This document shows, piece after piece, positions 8,224 to 16,766 of a DNA stretch of 64,000 bases. This stretch comes from Bacteroidota bacterium. GTDB taxonomy: Bacteria; Bacteroidota; Bacteroidia; Cytophagales; Cyclobacteriaceae. Within the stretch, counting starts at the first letter, position 1, and each line of letters starts with the position of its first letter. The notes beneath the pieces are model-generated. The model was not told the DNA's origin. It saw only the letters and a list, made by a program, of their open reading frames with translations, and did not search any database. The stretch spans positions 124,001 through 188,000 of the forward strand of contig JACPVX010000051.1 of assembly GCA_016191555.1 (NCBI GenBank), given 5' to 3'. The position numbers and the translations under genes are program-made.

Positions 8224-9642
8224 ATGCGCTCAATCTTTTTTCTTCAGACACTCGCGCTTCTGTTATTCGCCTGCAATCAGCGGGACTCTAAACTTACACC
8301 AAAGCCGGATGCTGATAATGGAGGTTTGTTTTTACCGGATGGTTTTGGAGCATTGGTCGTTGCAGATAGCGTTGGCCCTACCCGTCACTTGGCAGTGAAT
8401 GACAATGGAGACATATATGTAAAACTTAAAATTATTGAAGGCGATCGGGGTAATGTTGCAATAAGAGATACCGACAATGATGGAAAAGCAGATATCATTC
8501 AACGTTTTGGCGACTATGCGAATGACGGAAGCTTTGCTACCGAGATGCGTGTTCATAATGGGTATCTTTATTTTAGTTCGGAGTTGGTAGTGTATCGCCA
8601 AAAATTGACACCTCCCGAATTGATTCCAGCGGGCAAACTGGAAATAATGGTAATTGATCTTCACCCCATTCAATGGCACAATGCAAAATCGTTGGCATTT
8701 GACAATCGCGGAGGCATGTATGTTACTTTCAGTGCACCAACCAATGTGTGCGAAGACTGGACTCCAGAAGCGCTGGAGGCTTATTCACATGGCTCTACAG
8801 CTGGCATCAAAGGACAAATGCCTTGTCAGCAATTAGTAGATCAGGCAGGTATATGGCGCTTTGACGAAAACAAACCTGGCCAGTATCAGGATGATGGCAA
8901 GTTGTATGCTACTGGTTTGCGAAGCGTGGTAGCACTTTCGTGGAATGATGAACACAATAGTTTGTATGCTGTGCAACACGGTCGTGATTATTTACACGGC
9001 CACGCACCCGACCATTATAGTCAATGGCAAAATGCAGTTTTACCTTCAGAAGAATTCATGAAGATAAAGTCGGGCGAAAATTATGGTTGGCCGTATACCT
9101 ATTACGATCCCTTTAAAAAGAAACGAATGCTGGCACCGGAATATGGTGGTGATGGAACAAAGGAAGATACACGTTTCGCATTACCCATGATGGGCTTTCC
9201 GGCACACTGGGCGCCAAATGATTTGTTGTTTTACAAAGGCAAACAGTTTCCGCCTCGCTATCGCAATGGTGCTTTCGTAGCCTTTCATGGTTCTACGAAT
9301 CGTGGACCCTACCCACAAGCCGGATATATTGTTGCATTCGTTCCTTTTGAAAATGGAGTGGCGACAGAAAACTGGGAGATATTTGCAGACGGTTTTGCTG
9401 GCGTAGAGACGATTGTAAATATGAGCGATGCGCGATACCGACCTATGGGACTGGCCGAAGGGCCGGATGGATCGCTTTATATTTCAGAGTCCAAGAAAGG
9501 TAAAATATGGCGCGTGGTATTTAATGGAGACACAACCAAGTTTGGTTCGGCACAGTTGACAGAGATGGAGAAGCGAAAGACAAAAAGCTATGTGCGTACT
9601 CCGAATGAGAAAACAGATTTAGTGGGAACACAAAGTCACTAG
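8224..9642 (+). CDS. PQQ-dependent sugar (L-sorbosone) dehydrogenase-like lipoprotein
   Basis: 472 aa with a lipoprotein signal (lipobox LLFAC, Cys at about residue 17). The rest is a six-bladed beta-propeller like soluble glucose/sorbosone dehydrogenases. Features include LPDGFGALVVADSVGPTRHLAVNDNGDIYV, the repeated DxDxDGxAD-like calcium-type segment (DTDNDGKADI), GLRSVVALSWN, the GENYGWPYTYYDP motif, and FVAFHGSTNR near the end followed by GLAEGPDGSLYISE. Relatives oxidise sugars with pyrroloquinoline quinone in the periplasm, though many Bacteroidota members are untested. It begins 61 bp after the DUF1287 gene and is followed after 4 bp by a small secreted protein. Confidence 0.85.
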   Translation: MRSIFFLQTLALLLFACNQRDSKLTPKPDADNGGLFLPDGFGALVVADSVGPTRHLAVNDNGDIYVKLKIIEGDRGNVAIRDTDNDGKADIIQRFGDYANDGSFATEMRVHNGYLYFSSELVVYRQKLTPPELIPAGKLEIMVIDLHPIQWHNAKSLAFDNRGGMYVTFSAPTNVCEDWTPEALEAYSHGSTAGIKGQMPCQQLVDQAGIWRFDENKPGQYQDDGKLYATGLRSVVALSWNDEHNSLYAVQHGRDYLHGHAPDHYSQWQNAVLPSEEFMKIKSGENYGWPYTYYDPFKKKRMLAPEYGGDGTKEDTRFALPMMGFPAHWAPNDLLFYKGKQFPPRYRNGAFVAFHGSTNRGPYPQAGYIVAFVPFENGVATENWEIFADGFAGVETIVNMSDARYRPMGLAEGPDGSLYISESKKGKIWRVVFNGDTTKFGSAQLTEMEKRKTKSYVRTPNEKTDLVGTQSH

Positions 9643-9646
9643 TATA

Positions 9647-10174
9647 ATGAAAGGTGCAATTTTTGTTTTTTGTGGGATCTTCCTTTTGGCAATGGCAGGC
9701 AATGCGCAAGAAAAGAAGGAGAAACTGAAGACTATTTGGCCAGATGACCACAAGTGGAAGGTAGGATCTGATCAGGAAGATAAAGCCATGCATGTGCTGG
9801 AATTAATTCCGGAGAAAGAAACACATGAGCAGTGGACCATACTAGGCACCATGATTTCCATGAAAGGCGCACAGTACGTGCCGATGGAGAATATCATGAT
9901 GGCCATGTATGAGCAAGTAAAGCTCAATGCACCGAAGTCTACCGTAACCGAAATAGAATTGAATGAAGCAACCGCGCACCATTGGATTGTTTTTAAAATT
10001 GAGTCACCTCGATTTCATCATCACAAAATACCCGAATCCAGATTGTATTACGTTATTCAAGGTGATTCTTCCTTATATATCAATATTGTCACTGTCAAAG
10101 AAAAATCAATCTCACATCATTTTGTTGAAAAGTGGAGAGCGATTTTTAAGGCCAGTGAGTTGGTGTACGAGTAG
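9647..10174 (+). CDS. small secreted protein, unknown function
   Basis: 175 aa, not recognised. The N-terminus is a signal peptide (MKGAIFVFCGIFLLAMAGNA, cleavage before QEKK). The mature part is mixed alpha/beta with Trp-rich segments (IWPDDHKWKVG, EQWTILGTMIS, HHWIVFKIESPRFHHH). It is 4 bp downstream of the sorbosone dehydrogenase-like lipoprotein gene and therefore almost surely co-transcribed with it, which hints at a shared periplasmic role. The histidine cluster near residue 125 could bind metal, but this is only a guess. Confidence 0.7.
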   Translation: MKGAIFVFCGIFLLAMAGNAQEKKEKLKTIWPDDHKWKVGSDQEDKAMHVLELIPEKETHEQWTILGTMISMKGAQYVPMENIMMAMYEQVKLNAPKSTVTEIELNEATAHHWIVFKIESPRFHHHKIPESRLYYVIQGDSSLYINIVTVKEKSISHHFVEKWRAIFKASELVYE

Positions 10175-10264
10175 ATAATAGGTGTTTTGATATTGAAAAA
10201 GGCAAACTTGTCTATTAGCTATGTTTCATGTCTTCACAAAACATAAAAACTATATTACTATCTA

Positions 10265-10762
10265 ATGCGCATCTTCATCATACTTTTGATATTGAGTTTT
10301 TCTGTGGCTTTGCATGCACAGTCAACCCAAGCCGAAATCAATTCGCAAATTTGGGAACCATTTATCCAGTATTTTAGCGATCACAATGCAGTTGCATTTT
10401 TAGCTTTGCATTCAAAAGATGTAGTTCGCTCGCCACGCGATGCCAAAACAATCTGGGGGTATGACGAGTATTTAAAAAAACAATCGGAAGGCGATGCATA
10501 CGAATTAAAAAACAAGTTAAAACGCACGCTCGAGCTTCGATTTACGGAGCGCATCGCCAAGGGAGATAATGCCATTGAAGTCGGTATTTATAAAACGGTG
10601 GTCACCGCACCAGACGGTACACAGCAAATCTATTTTGGACGCTTTCATGTGGTACTCAAAAAGATCAATGGCACTTGGAAAATAACAGTCGACACTGACT
10701 ATACCGAGAATAATACGATTGGTGAGAAAGATTTTCTAGCCGCAAAGTCAATGAACGAATGA
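10265..10762 (+). CDS. secreted NTF2-like (SnoaL/DUF4440-type) protein
   Basis: 165 aa with a signal peptide ending LHAQS. The remainder follows the NTF2-like cone fold: a helix with EPFIQYFSDHNAVAFLALHSKDVVRSPRDAKTIWGYDEY, then strands ending in GRFHVVLKKINGTWKITVDTDY, the typical closing strand of SnoaL/DUF4440 proteins. Such proteins are small ligand-binding or isomerase-like folds, and no substrate can be read from sequence. Its stop overlaps the start of the nucleotidyltransferase gene (ATGA), so both are likely co-translated. Confidence 0.7.
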   Translation: MRIFIILLILSFSVALHAQSTQAEINSQIWEPFIQYFSDHNAVAFLALHSKDVVRSPRDAKTIWGYDEYLKKQSEGDAYELKNKLKRTLELRFTERIAKGDNAIEVGIYKTVVTAPDGTQQIYFGRFHVVLKKINGTWKITVDTDYTENNTIGEKDFLAAKSMNE

Positions 10763-11346
10763 TGTCAACGGCTATTATCATCTTAGCGGCTGGCTCTTCT
10801 TCACGCCTGGGCAGAAGCAAGCAACTGCTCATTTATCAGGGAATAAGTTTACTCAAGCGAACGGCGCTCGCAGCTTTAGAAACAAAATTGTCGGTCTTCG
10901 TAGTGCTAGGAGCCAATGCTGCAACTCATCAAAATGAGATCAACGATTTACCATTAAGTATTACAGTCAATCAGGATTGGAGCAAAGGTATGGGCCATTC
11001 GCTCAAGCATGGTCTAAGATATGCATTACAACAAATGCCGGATATCGATAGCGTGCTCGTTCTAGTTTGCGATCAACCACACATTCATTCTGCCCACTTG
11101 CTGAATTTAAAAAATCAATTTCAGGAGGGTGAAGCATCGATGGTAGCTTCCGCGTATGCCGATGGGGCAGGGGTGCCCGCGCTTTTCGGGCGCGAATGGT
11201 TTGAACACATCTTGCAATTGCCCGATGACCACGGAGCACGAAGTTTGATCACTAAAAATAAGTCACAAGTCGCTACAGTGCCATTTCCTTTAGGCGCTGT
11301 CGACATCGACACCGAAGATGACGTGATTAAATTTCTGGCAGACTAA
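10759..11346 (+). CDS. MobA/MocA-like NTP transferase (molybdenum cofactor cytidylyl/guanylyltransferase type)
   Basis: 195 aa with the nucleotide-binding signature IILAAGSSSRLGRSKQLL at the N-terminus, VFVVLGANA, the WSKGMGHSLKHGL substrate segment, VLVCDQPHI with the metal-binding Asp, and GVPALFGREWF. This is the pattern of proteins that attach CMP or GMP to molybdopterin for molybdenum hydroxylases. With xdhC at 6472 it points to a molybdenum hydroxylase encoded elsewhere in the genome. ATG pair at the start; the first overlaps the previous stop. The 3' end overlaps the convergent rhodanese gene by 4 bp. Confidence 0.85.
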   Translation: MMSTAIIILAAGSSSRLGRSKQLLIYQGISLLKRTALAALETKLSVFVVLGANAATHQNEINDLPLSITVNQDWSKGMGHSLKHGLRYALQQMPDIDSVLVLVCDQPHIHSAHLLNLKNQFQEGEASMVASAYADGAGVPALFGREWFEHILQLPDDHGARSLITKNKSQVATVPFPLGAVDIDTEDDVIKFLAD

Positions 11347-12716
11347 ACAGCCACTTCTTCCGTCACTACGTCCAATCCGGCTTGCACCATCGCACCAAAT
11401 CCTCCATACACGTTCGTAAGGTTAGTGAAGCCTTCATTTTTCATGATCGAGATTGCAGTCATCGAGCGATAGCCACCTCCACAATGCACGATATAAGGTG
11501 TTTGTTTATCAAGTGTAGCTAAATTATCCGGAAAATTAGCCAACGGCAGAAAAGTAGCATCGCGCAAGTGACTAACATTCCACTCGCCATGCTTACGCAC
11601 ATCGAGCACATGTGTGTGTTGCATTTCTTTTTTCATTTCTACGGCAGTGATGGAGCGAACCGTATCCAGCTTTCCATCCCATGCGGCAATCCCACCTTGC
11701 AAATAGCCAATTACATTTTCGTAACCAATGCGCGCTAGTCGTAGCACCGCTTCTGATTCGGTACCTTCATCGGCAATTAAGACCAATGGCGTGTGGATGT
11801 TAATCAAAGTGCCTACCCACACTGCATATTGTCCGTTCAAGCCAATATTGACCGAAGAAGGAATAAATCCTTTTTCAAACACTTCCGCTTTGCGGGTATC
11901 CAAAATCAAAGCTCCGTTTTTCACTTCAACTTTAAACTCATTCAAAGAAAGCGGACGATTGTTTTCCTTAATTACACTGTCAATGGAGTTGTATCCTTCT
12001 TTGTTGATGCGCGCATCCTGAAAGAAATAACTCGGTGGCGGCAGAATGCCATCGGTTACTTGCGCGATAAATTGTTCGCGCGTTTGATCTTTCAATGCGT
12101 AATTAAATTTCTTTTGTTCGCCAATGGTTGAGAATGTTTCCTTGCCAATATTTTTTCCGCATGCCGATCCGGGGCCGTGTGCCGGATAAACAATCACGGC
12201 ATCGGGCAACGTTTTGATTTTTTGATTGAGCGAATCATACAACATGCTCGCCAACTCTTCGCGCGACATCACACCATCCAGCAAGTCTGGTCTTCCGACA
12301 TCGCCTACAAAAAGTGTGTCGCCTGTAAAAACAGCGTGCTCTTTTTTATTTTCATCGAATAACAAATAGCATGACGATTCTGGTGTGTGGCCTGGGGTGT
12401 GCAAAACTCTAAGAGTCAGCTTTCCCAATTTAAATTCCTGACCGTCTTTTGCGCTGATGATGTCATAATTTGTTTCGGCCATTGGGCCGTAAACGATTGG
12501 AGCATTCACCTTTTTCGATAGATCGATATGGCCGGAAACAAAGTCGGCATGAAAGTGAGTTTCAAAAATATATTTGATTTTAGCATTTCTGCGCTTCGCC
12601 AACTCGGTGTAAGGCTCCGTTTCGCGGATGGGGTCAATGATGGCAGCCTCTCCTTCCGATTCGATGTAGTAGGCGGCCTCGGCCAAACAATTAGTATAGA
12701 GTTGCTCGATGTACAT
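11343..12716 (-). CDS. MBL-fold hydrolase with two rhodanese domains (persulfide dioxygenase type)
   Basis: 457 aa. Residues 1-250 form a metallo-beta-lactamase domain of the ETHE1/persulfide dioxygenase type: ETHFHADFVSGH, HTPGHTPESSCY, FTGDTLFVGDVGRPDL and YPAHGPGSACGKN. Two rhodanese domains follow. The first (about 265-350) has the loop LIADEGTES with no catalytic cysteine. The second (about 360-455) has VHCGGGYRSM with the cysteine. Proteins of this layout oxidise glutathione or low-molecular-weight persulfides and move sulfane sulfur, protecting from sulfide. Upstream it faces the WG-repeat gene across a 145-bp gap that must hold both promoters. Confidence 0.9.
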   Translation of the reverse strand: MYIEQLYTNCLAEAAYYIESEGEAAIIDPIRETEPYTELAKRRNAKIKYIFETHFHADFVSGHIDLSKKVNAPIVYGPMAETNYDIISAKDGQEFKLGKLTLRVLHTPGHTPESSCYLLFDENKKEHAVFTGDTLFVGDVGRPDLLDGVMSREELASMLYDSLNQKIKTLPDAVIVYPAHGPGSACGKNIGKETFSTIGEQKKFNYALKDQTREQFIAQVTDGILPPPSYFFQDARINKEGYNSIDSVIKENNRPLSLNEFKVEVKNGALILDTRKAEVFEKGFIPSSVNIGLNGQYAVWVGTLINIHTPLVLIADEGTESEAVLRLARIGYENVIGYLQGGIAAWDGKLDTVRSITAVEMKKEMQHTHVLDVRKHGEWNVSHLRDATFLPLANFPDNLATLDKQTPYIVHCGGGYRSMTAISIMKNEGFTNLTNVYGGFGAMVQAGLDVVTEEVAV

Positions 12717-12804
12717 AGTTCGCAGTGTTTTTCGTTACCCCTTTGGCGGGTTTTGACTTAACGGTACAAATCTCCAAAAAATTCCCAAATATCTTGTTAG
12801 TACC

Positions 12805-12812
12805 TACATTTG
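12805..12812 (+). promoter_or_regulatory. possible -7 box upstream of WG-repeat gene
   Basis: TACATTTG matches the Bacteroidota -7 consensus TAnnTTTG and lies 49 bp before the ATG at 12862. I see no clear TTTG at the -33 position, so this is a weak call based on the -7 box alone. Confidence 0.3.
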
Positions 12813-12861
12813 TACTGCAAATTTGTGAGGTGAATCCTTAAATTGTCTGAATTACTATCAA

Positions 12862-14985
12862 ATGAAGTTGATTCCTTTTTTTCTGGCTTGGCTCTTATCT
12901 GCGTCTTTGCATGCAGAGGGCTACTTGCTTTTTGAAGAAAATGGAAAGAAGGGAATTAAAAATGAACAAGGGCAAGTGGTTATCCCCGCATCATTCGATG
13001 CCTTGGGCTGGTCAGATGGAAGTTTTTCGGTGATAGGTCAAACCACGGGCTATCGCCTCAAGGAGCAATGGGGGCTGATAAATCTCAACAAAGAATTTAT
13101 CACCCAACCTCTCTATACACAGCTCATTTACAAAAGTGGTGAGTACATCATTGCACGAAAGAAAATGAGCCCCATCGCTGAAAAGCTTGGTTGTATTTCC
13201 TTACGGGGAGAGATGCGAATTCCATTTGTATACGATGGTATCGAAATCAACGGCCTGCGTGCTATTGTATTTAATTTGAATGGAACGCGCTTCGAATTTG
13301 GATTGGTCAATTTGCAAAACCAAATCATCATTCCGCAGCAATACAAAAGCATTACTTCGTTGGGCACATTACGCTACGCAGTGCAAAATCGCGAGAGCAA
13401 AATCGCTTTGTTCAGCGAAGATGGAAAATCGATTACTGAATTTACCATCGATAGCCTCTCACAATTTTACAAGGGCTACTCAATCATTTATCAAAAAGGA
13501 TTGCAGGGACTGATCAATCGCGAAGGCGAAATCAAACTACCAACCCACTATAGCCGAATAAAAATTACAGAATCAGGTGCCATACAAGTTCAATTACCCG
13601 GAGAATGGAAATACCTCAATCACAAAAACGAAGAGCTTTCCAAAATCATTGCCGATGATTTAGTTTCTGTAACGCAGCACCGCAGCATTATTTTTCTGGG
13701 AGGAAAGTATGGTTTGCTCGATGAGCGCAACCGAATTATTTTGCCGTTGCAATGGAGCAGCATGCAAGAAATTAAGCCTTCTGTTTTTTTAGTAGGTCAT
13801 AAAAACAAACTGGGAGTTATTGATGCCGATGGAAAAGGTATTTTTCCTGTACTGTACGATTCTATTCAACTCACACCTACCGGCTATCGGCTATTTGAAA
13901 AGAATGAAGGCTGGCAGTTGGCTAACACATCAGGAGAAATCACCACGCAAAAAAAATACGAGTTGCTCTATCGCTTTAGCGGCTCAAGTTGGGTCGTGCG
14001 CAGTCGCGGATTTTATGGTGTTGTGAACACGCGGGGCGAGGAGTTTATTCATTGCGTGTTCGATTCTATCGGTGATCGCACCTCTAATTATGTGGCAGTA
14101 AAATTCAAAAATCAATATGGTGTTATCGACCACCGCGAAAACTGGAAGTTGGCTCCGCAACCTTTTTCAATTCAATTGGCCAATGATGCGTGCTATCTCA
14201 TTCGCGAAAAGGAAAATTCATTTCTCAAAAGTTTTGATGGGAAAGTCATTTCCTTTACTTCTTATCGGGTGAAGTTAGAGTCGACACATTGGGTAGAAAT
14301 ACTTCCCGATGGCAGACAAAATAAATTCGATTACAATGGCATGCGCTATGTGCCGGTGTCTTACGCTTCCGCGGAAGCGTTCACAACTCCGGCCGCTAAA
14401 GAGTTTCAATTGAGTGAGGGATTGTTGGGCATCCGCAGAGACGATAAGTTTGGATTTGTGGACGCACGAGGCAGCCTGGTGATTGCCAACCGATATGATA
14501 GCGTGGCCGATTTTAGAGAGGGATTAGCACCTGTTAAATTGATTGGCAAGTGGGGCTTTCTCAACAAGCAAGATCAACTGGTCATTCAGCCCAATTATGA
14601 AAAGGTCACTCCGTTTTACAATGGTTTTTCAATCGTGACGCGCAACGGAAAAACCGGTGTTATCAACGCCAGCGGCAAACCGGTGCTGGATGTAAAATAT
14701 GAGTCGGTTCAACGTCTGCCCGATGGTAAGTTTTTGTTTAAAACGAAGGGATTGTTCGGATTGGCCTCCGCTACAGGCCTTGTCTTAATTGAAGCTCGAT
14801 TTGACCACTTAGCTGAAGTGAAAAGCGGCTTTTTGTTGGTGAGCCAGGCTGGAAAATGGGGGCTGTTGACTACTGAGGGCATCGATGTGATCCCTCTTTT
14901 CTATGATAAGCTGGAATATCATGAGGCCAACGATCATTTTTTGGCCATGCGTAAGCCGGAGTGGAAGGAGATTATTCCAGAATGA
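12862..14985 (+). CDS. WG-repeat protein, exported
   Basis: 707 aa with a signal peptide (MKLIPFFLAWLLSASLHAEG) and many WG-type repeats along the whole length. Each repeat runs as WGLIN or GVIN/GLLD, then a polar turn, a strand such as IILPLQW or VIQPNYE, and a Y/F-rich end. Clear copies include QWGLINLNKEFITQPLY, YGLLDERNRIILPLQW, LGVIDADGKGIFPVLY, YGVVNTRGEEFIHCVF, FGFVDARGSLVIANRY, WGFLNKQDQLVIQPNY, TGVINASGKPVLDVKY and WGLLTTEGIDVIPLFY. WG repeats form a beta-structured scaffold; function is unknown and probably protein or glycan binding. It is divergent from the rhodanese gene and followed by tatA. Confidence 0.88.
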   Translation: MKLIPFFLAWLLSASLHAEGYLLFEENGKKGIKNEQGQVVIPASFDALGWSDGSFSVIGQTTGYRLKEQWGLINLNKEFITQPLYTQLIYKSGEYIIARKKMSPIAEKLGCISLRGEMRIPFVYDGIEINGLRAIVFNLNGTRFEFGLVNLQNQIIIPQQYKSITSLGTLRYAVQNRESKIALFSEDGKSITEFTIDSLSQFYKGYSIIYQKGLQGLINREGEIKLPTHYSRIKITESGAIQVQLPGEWKYLNHKNEELSKIIADDLVSVTQHRSIIFLGGKYGLLDERNRIILPLQWSSMQEIKPSVFLVGHKNKLGVIDADGKGIFPVLYDSIQLTPTGYRLFEKNEGWQLANTSGEITTQKKYELLYRFSGSSWVVRSRGFYGVVNTRGEEFIHCVFDSIGDRTSNYVAVKFKNQYGVIDHRENWKLAPQPFSIQLANDACYLIREKENSFLKSFDGKVISFTSYRVKLESTHWVEILPDGRQNKFDYNGMRYVPVSYASAEAFTTPAAKEFQLSEGLLGIRRDDKFGFVDARGSLVIANRYDSVADFREGLAPVKLIGKWGFLNKQDQLVIQPNYEKVTPFYNGFSIVTRNGKTGVINASGKPVLDVKYESVQRLPDGKFLFKTKGLFGLASATGLVLIEARFDHLAEVKSGFLLVSQAGKWGLLTTEGIDVIPLFYDKLEYHEANDHFLAMRKPEWKEIIPE

Positions 14986-15022
14986 TTATAAAATTGGTTT
15001 ACCGCCCATAAAAGCACGCTTT

Positions 15023-15051
15023 TTTGGATCAAACAATTAATTCTATCTTTA
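15023..15051 (+). promoter_or_regulatory. possible tatA promoter
   Basis: TTTG at 15023-15026 and TATCTTTA at 15044-15051 are separated by 17 bp. This fits the Bacteroidota pattern TTTG/TAnnTTTG except for the last base of the -7 box. The ATG of tatA is 18 bp further on, which would give a short leader. Confidence 0.45.
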
Positions 15052-15069
15052 CAATCTTAATTTAATTTT

Positions 15070-15279
15070 ATGAGCACACTATTTTTGATTGGAATGCCGG
15101 GCATGGGCGAGTGGGTGGTAATCGGCTTGTTTGTGTTGATTTTCTTCGGTGCAAAAAAAATACCTGAGTTTGCCAAAGGATTAGGCAAAGGCATTCGTGA
15201 GTTTAAAGATGCCGTGAAGGACGTGAAGAAAGAGGTGAATGATGCAGGCAAAGAAGTGCCTAAGATTGATCAGGAATAA
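15070..15279 (+). CDS. tatA: Sec-independent protein translocase TatA/E
   Basis: 69 aa with one N-terminal membrane helix (WVVIGLFVLIFFGA), the conserved FGAKKIPEFAKGLGKGIREFK hinge and amphipathic helix, and a charged tail rich in Lys and Asp/Glu. TatA multimers form the pore that carries folded proteins across the inner membrane after TatC recognises the twin-arginine signal. TatC is not in the window. The stop is 3 bp before the gatA start, so the two are probably co-transcribed. Confidence 0.95.
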   Translation: MSTLFLIGMPGMGEWVVIGLFVLIFFGAKKIPEFAKGLGKGIREFKDAVKDVKKEVNDAGKEVPKIDQE

Positions 15280-15282
15280 GCA

Positions 15283-16707
15283 TTGAAACCTTACTCGAAT
15301 TTCGCGCAAGTCCAGCACGATCTTCAACATGGAATCACTTCTTGTCGGGAGTTGGTCACGTATTTCTTGGCCAACATCGAAAGTAAAAGACACCTCAATG
15401 CATTCCTCAGCGTCTATCGCGAGGAAGCATTGCAGCGTGCTGAATCCATTGATCTCAAAATAAAAAACGGAACCGCTGGTAAACTGGCTGGCCTGGTTGT
15501 CGGCCTCAAGGATGTGCTTTGCTATAAAGATCATCCTCTACAGGCGAGCAGTCGCATTTTAGATGGCTTTATCTCTCAATTCAATGGTACAGTCGTTCAA
15601 CGCCTTTTAGATGCCGATGCCATCATCATAGGTCGGCAAAACTGTGATGAGTTTGCGATGGGCTCGTCCAACGAAAACTCTGCTTTTGGCCCTACTCTTA
15701 ACGAAATAGATCCCACGCGTGTGCCGGGTGGGTCGTCCGGTGGTTCTGCCGTGGCCGTGATGGCTGATTTATGCCATGTTTCTCTGGGGTCAGATACGGG
15801 TGGTTCCGTGCGTCAACCGGCTGCCTTCTGTGGAATTGTGGGCTTAAAGCCTACGTATTCGCGCATTTCGCGGCACGGACTCATCGCCTATGGTTCTTCG
15901 TTTGATTGTATTGGTATTTTTTCGAAAAGTGTAGATGATGTAGCGCTTGTGTTAGAAATAATTGCCGGTGCCGATGAATTTGACAGCACTGTTTCACGCA
16001 ATCCGGTTCCTTCTTATTCAGTTGCTGCTTCGCCTTCTAAAAAATTCAAAGTTGCTTACATGCGCGACACGCTGAATTCTGCTGCTCTGCAACCGGAAAT
16101 TCAACAAGCTATTCAACGAAAGTTAGATTTGCTAAAAAGCGAAGGACACACAGTGGAGGCCATTGATTTTCCATTGAATGAATATGTGTTGCCTACCTAC
16201 TACATTTTGGCAACAGCCGAAGCTAGTTCAAACCTCTCGCGATACGATGGTGTTCGCTATGGCTATCGCAGCCCCAACACAACCGACTTGGCTTCGATGT
16301 ATAAGAAAACGAGAGCTGAAGGATTTGGTAAAGAAGTGCAACGCAGAATTTTACTCGGCACATTTGTATTAAGTGCGAGTTATTATGATGCCTACTATTC
16401 CAAAGCGCAAAAAGTGAGGCGCTTGATTCGTGACGGCATGAAAGAAATTTTTAAATCCTACGATTTTATTGTTACACCCACTACGCCTACCACCGCATTC
16501 AAGTTGGGTCAGCATTCAGATAATCCGGTGGAAATGTACTTGGCCGATTTATTTTCCGTTCAGGCTAATGTGGCCGGAATTCCGGGCATTTCGGTGCCTT
16601 GCGGAAAGGATCAACAAGGATTGCCCATTGGCATACAGGCTATGGCCGATGACTTTGAGGAAGAAAAACTGTTTCAATTCTCGAAGATATTGCTGAACTT
16701 ACAGTGA
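15283..16707 (+). CDS. gatA: Asp/Glu-tRNA amidotransferase subunit A
   Basis: 474 aa amidase-signature enzyme. Visible are the catalytic lysine in VGLKDVLCYKD, the Gly/Ser loop PGGSSGGSAVAVM, and GSDTGGSVRQPAAF with the cis-Ser and nucleophilic Ser. GatCAB converts Glu-tRNA(Gln) or Asp-tRNA(Asn) to the amide form, and GatA releases the ammonia from glutamine. I chose a TTG start at 15283, 3 bp after the tatA stop, because the N-terminal helix (FAQVQHDLQHGITSCRELVTYF) aligns with the family there and no ATG lies nearby. Possible Shine-Dalgarno AGGA sits just upstream. Confidence 0.93.
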   Translation: MKPYSNFAQVQHDLQHGITSCRELVTYFLANIESKRHLNAFLSVYREEALQRAESIDLKIKNGTAGKLAGLVVGLKDVLCYKDHPLQASSRILDGFISQFNGTVVQRLLDADAIIIGRQNCDEFAMGSSNENSAFGPTLNEIDPTRVPGGSSGGSAVAVMADLCHVSLGSDTGGSVRQPAAFCGIVGLKPTYSRISRHGLIAYGSSFDCIGIFSKSVDDVALVLEIIAGADEFDSTVSRNPVPSYSVAASPSKKFKVAYMRDTLNSAALQPEIQQAIQRKLDLLKSEGHTVEAIDFPLNEYVLPTYYILATAEASSNLSRYDGVRYGYRSPNTTDLASMYKKTRAEGFGKEVQRRILLGTFVLSASYYDAYYSKAQKVRRLIRDGMKEIFKSYDFIVTPTTPTTAFKLGQHSDNPVEMYLADLFSVQANVAGIPGISVPCGKDQQGLPIGIQAMADDFEEEKLFQFSKILLNLQ

Positions 16708-16766
16708 TTTTTTCCGTGTGGAAGGGTAGAGGCGCACTATTTTTTAAACTTTATTACTATTTGGGT

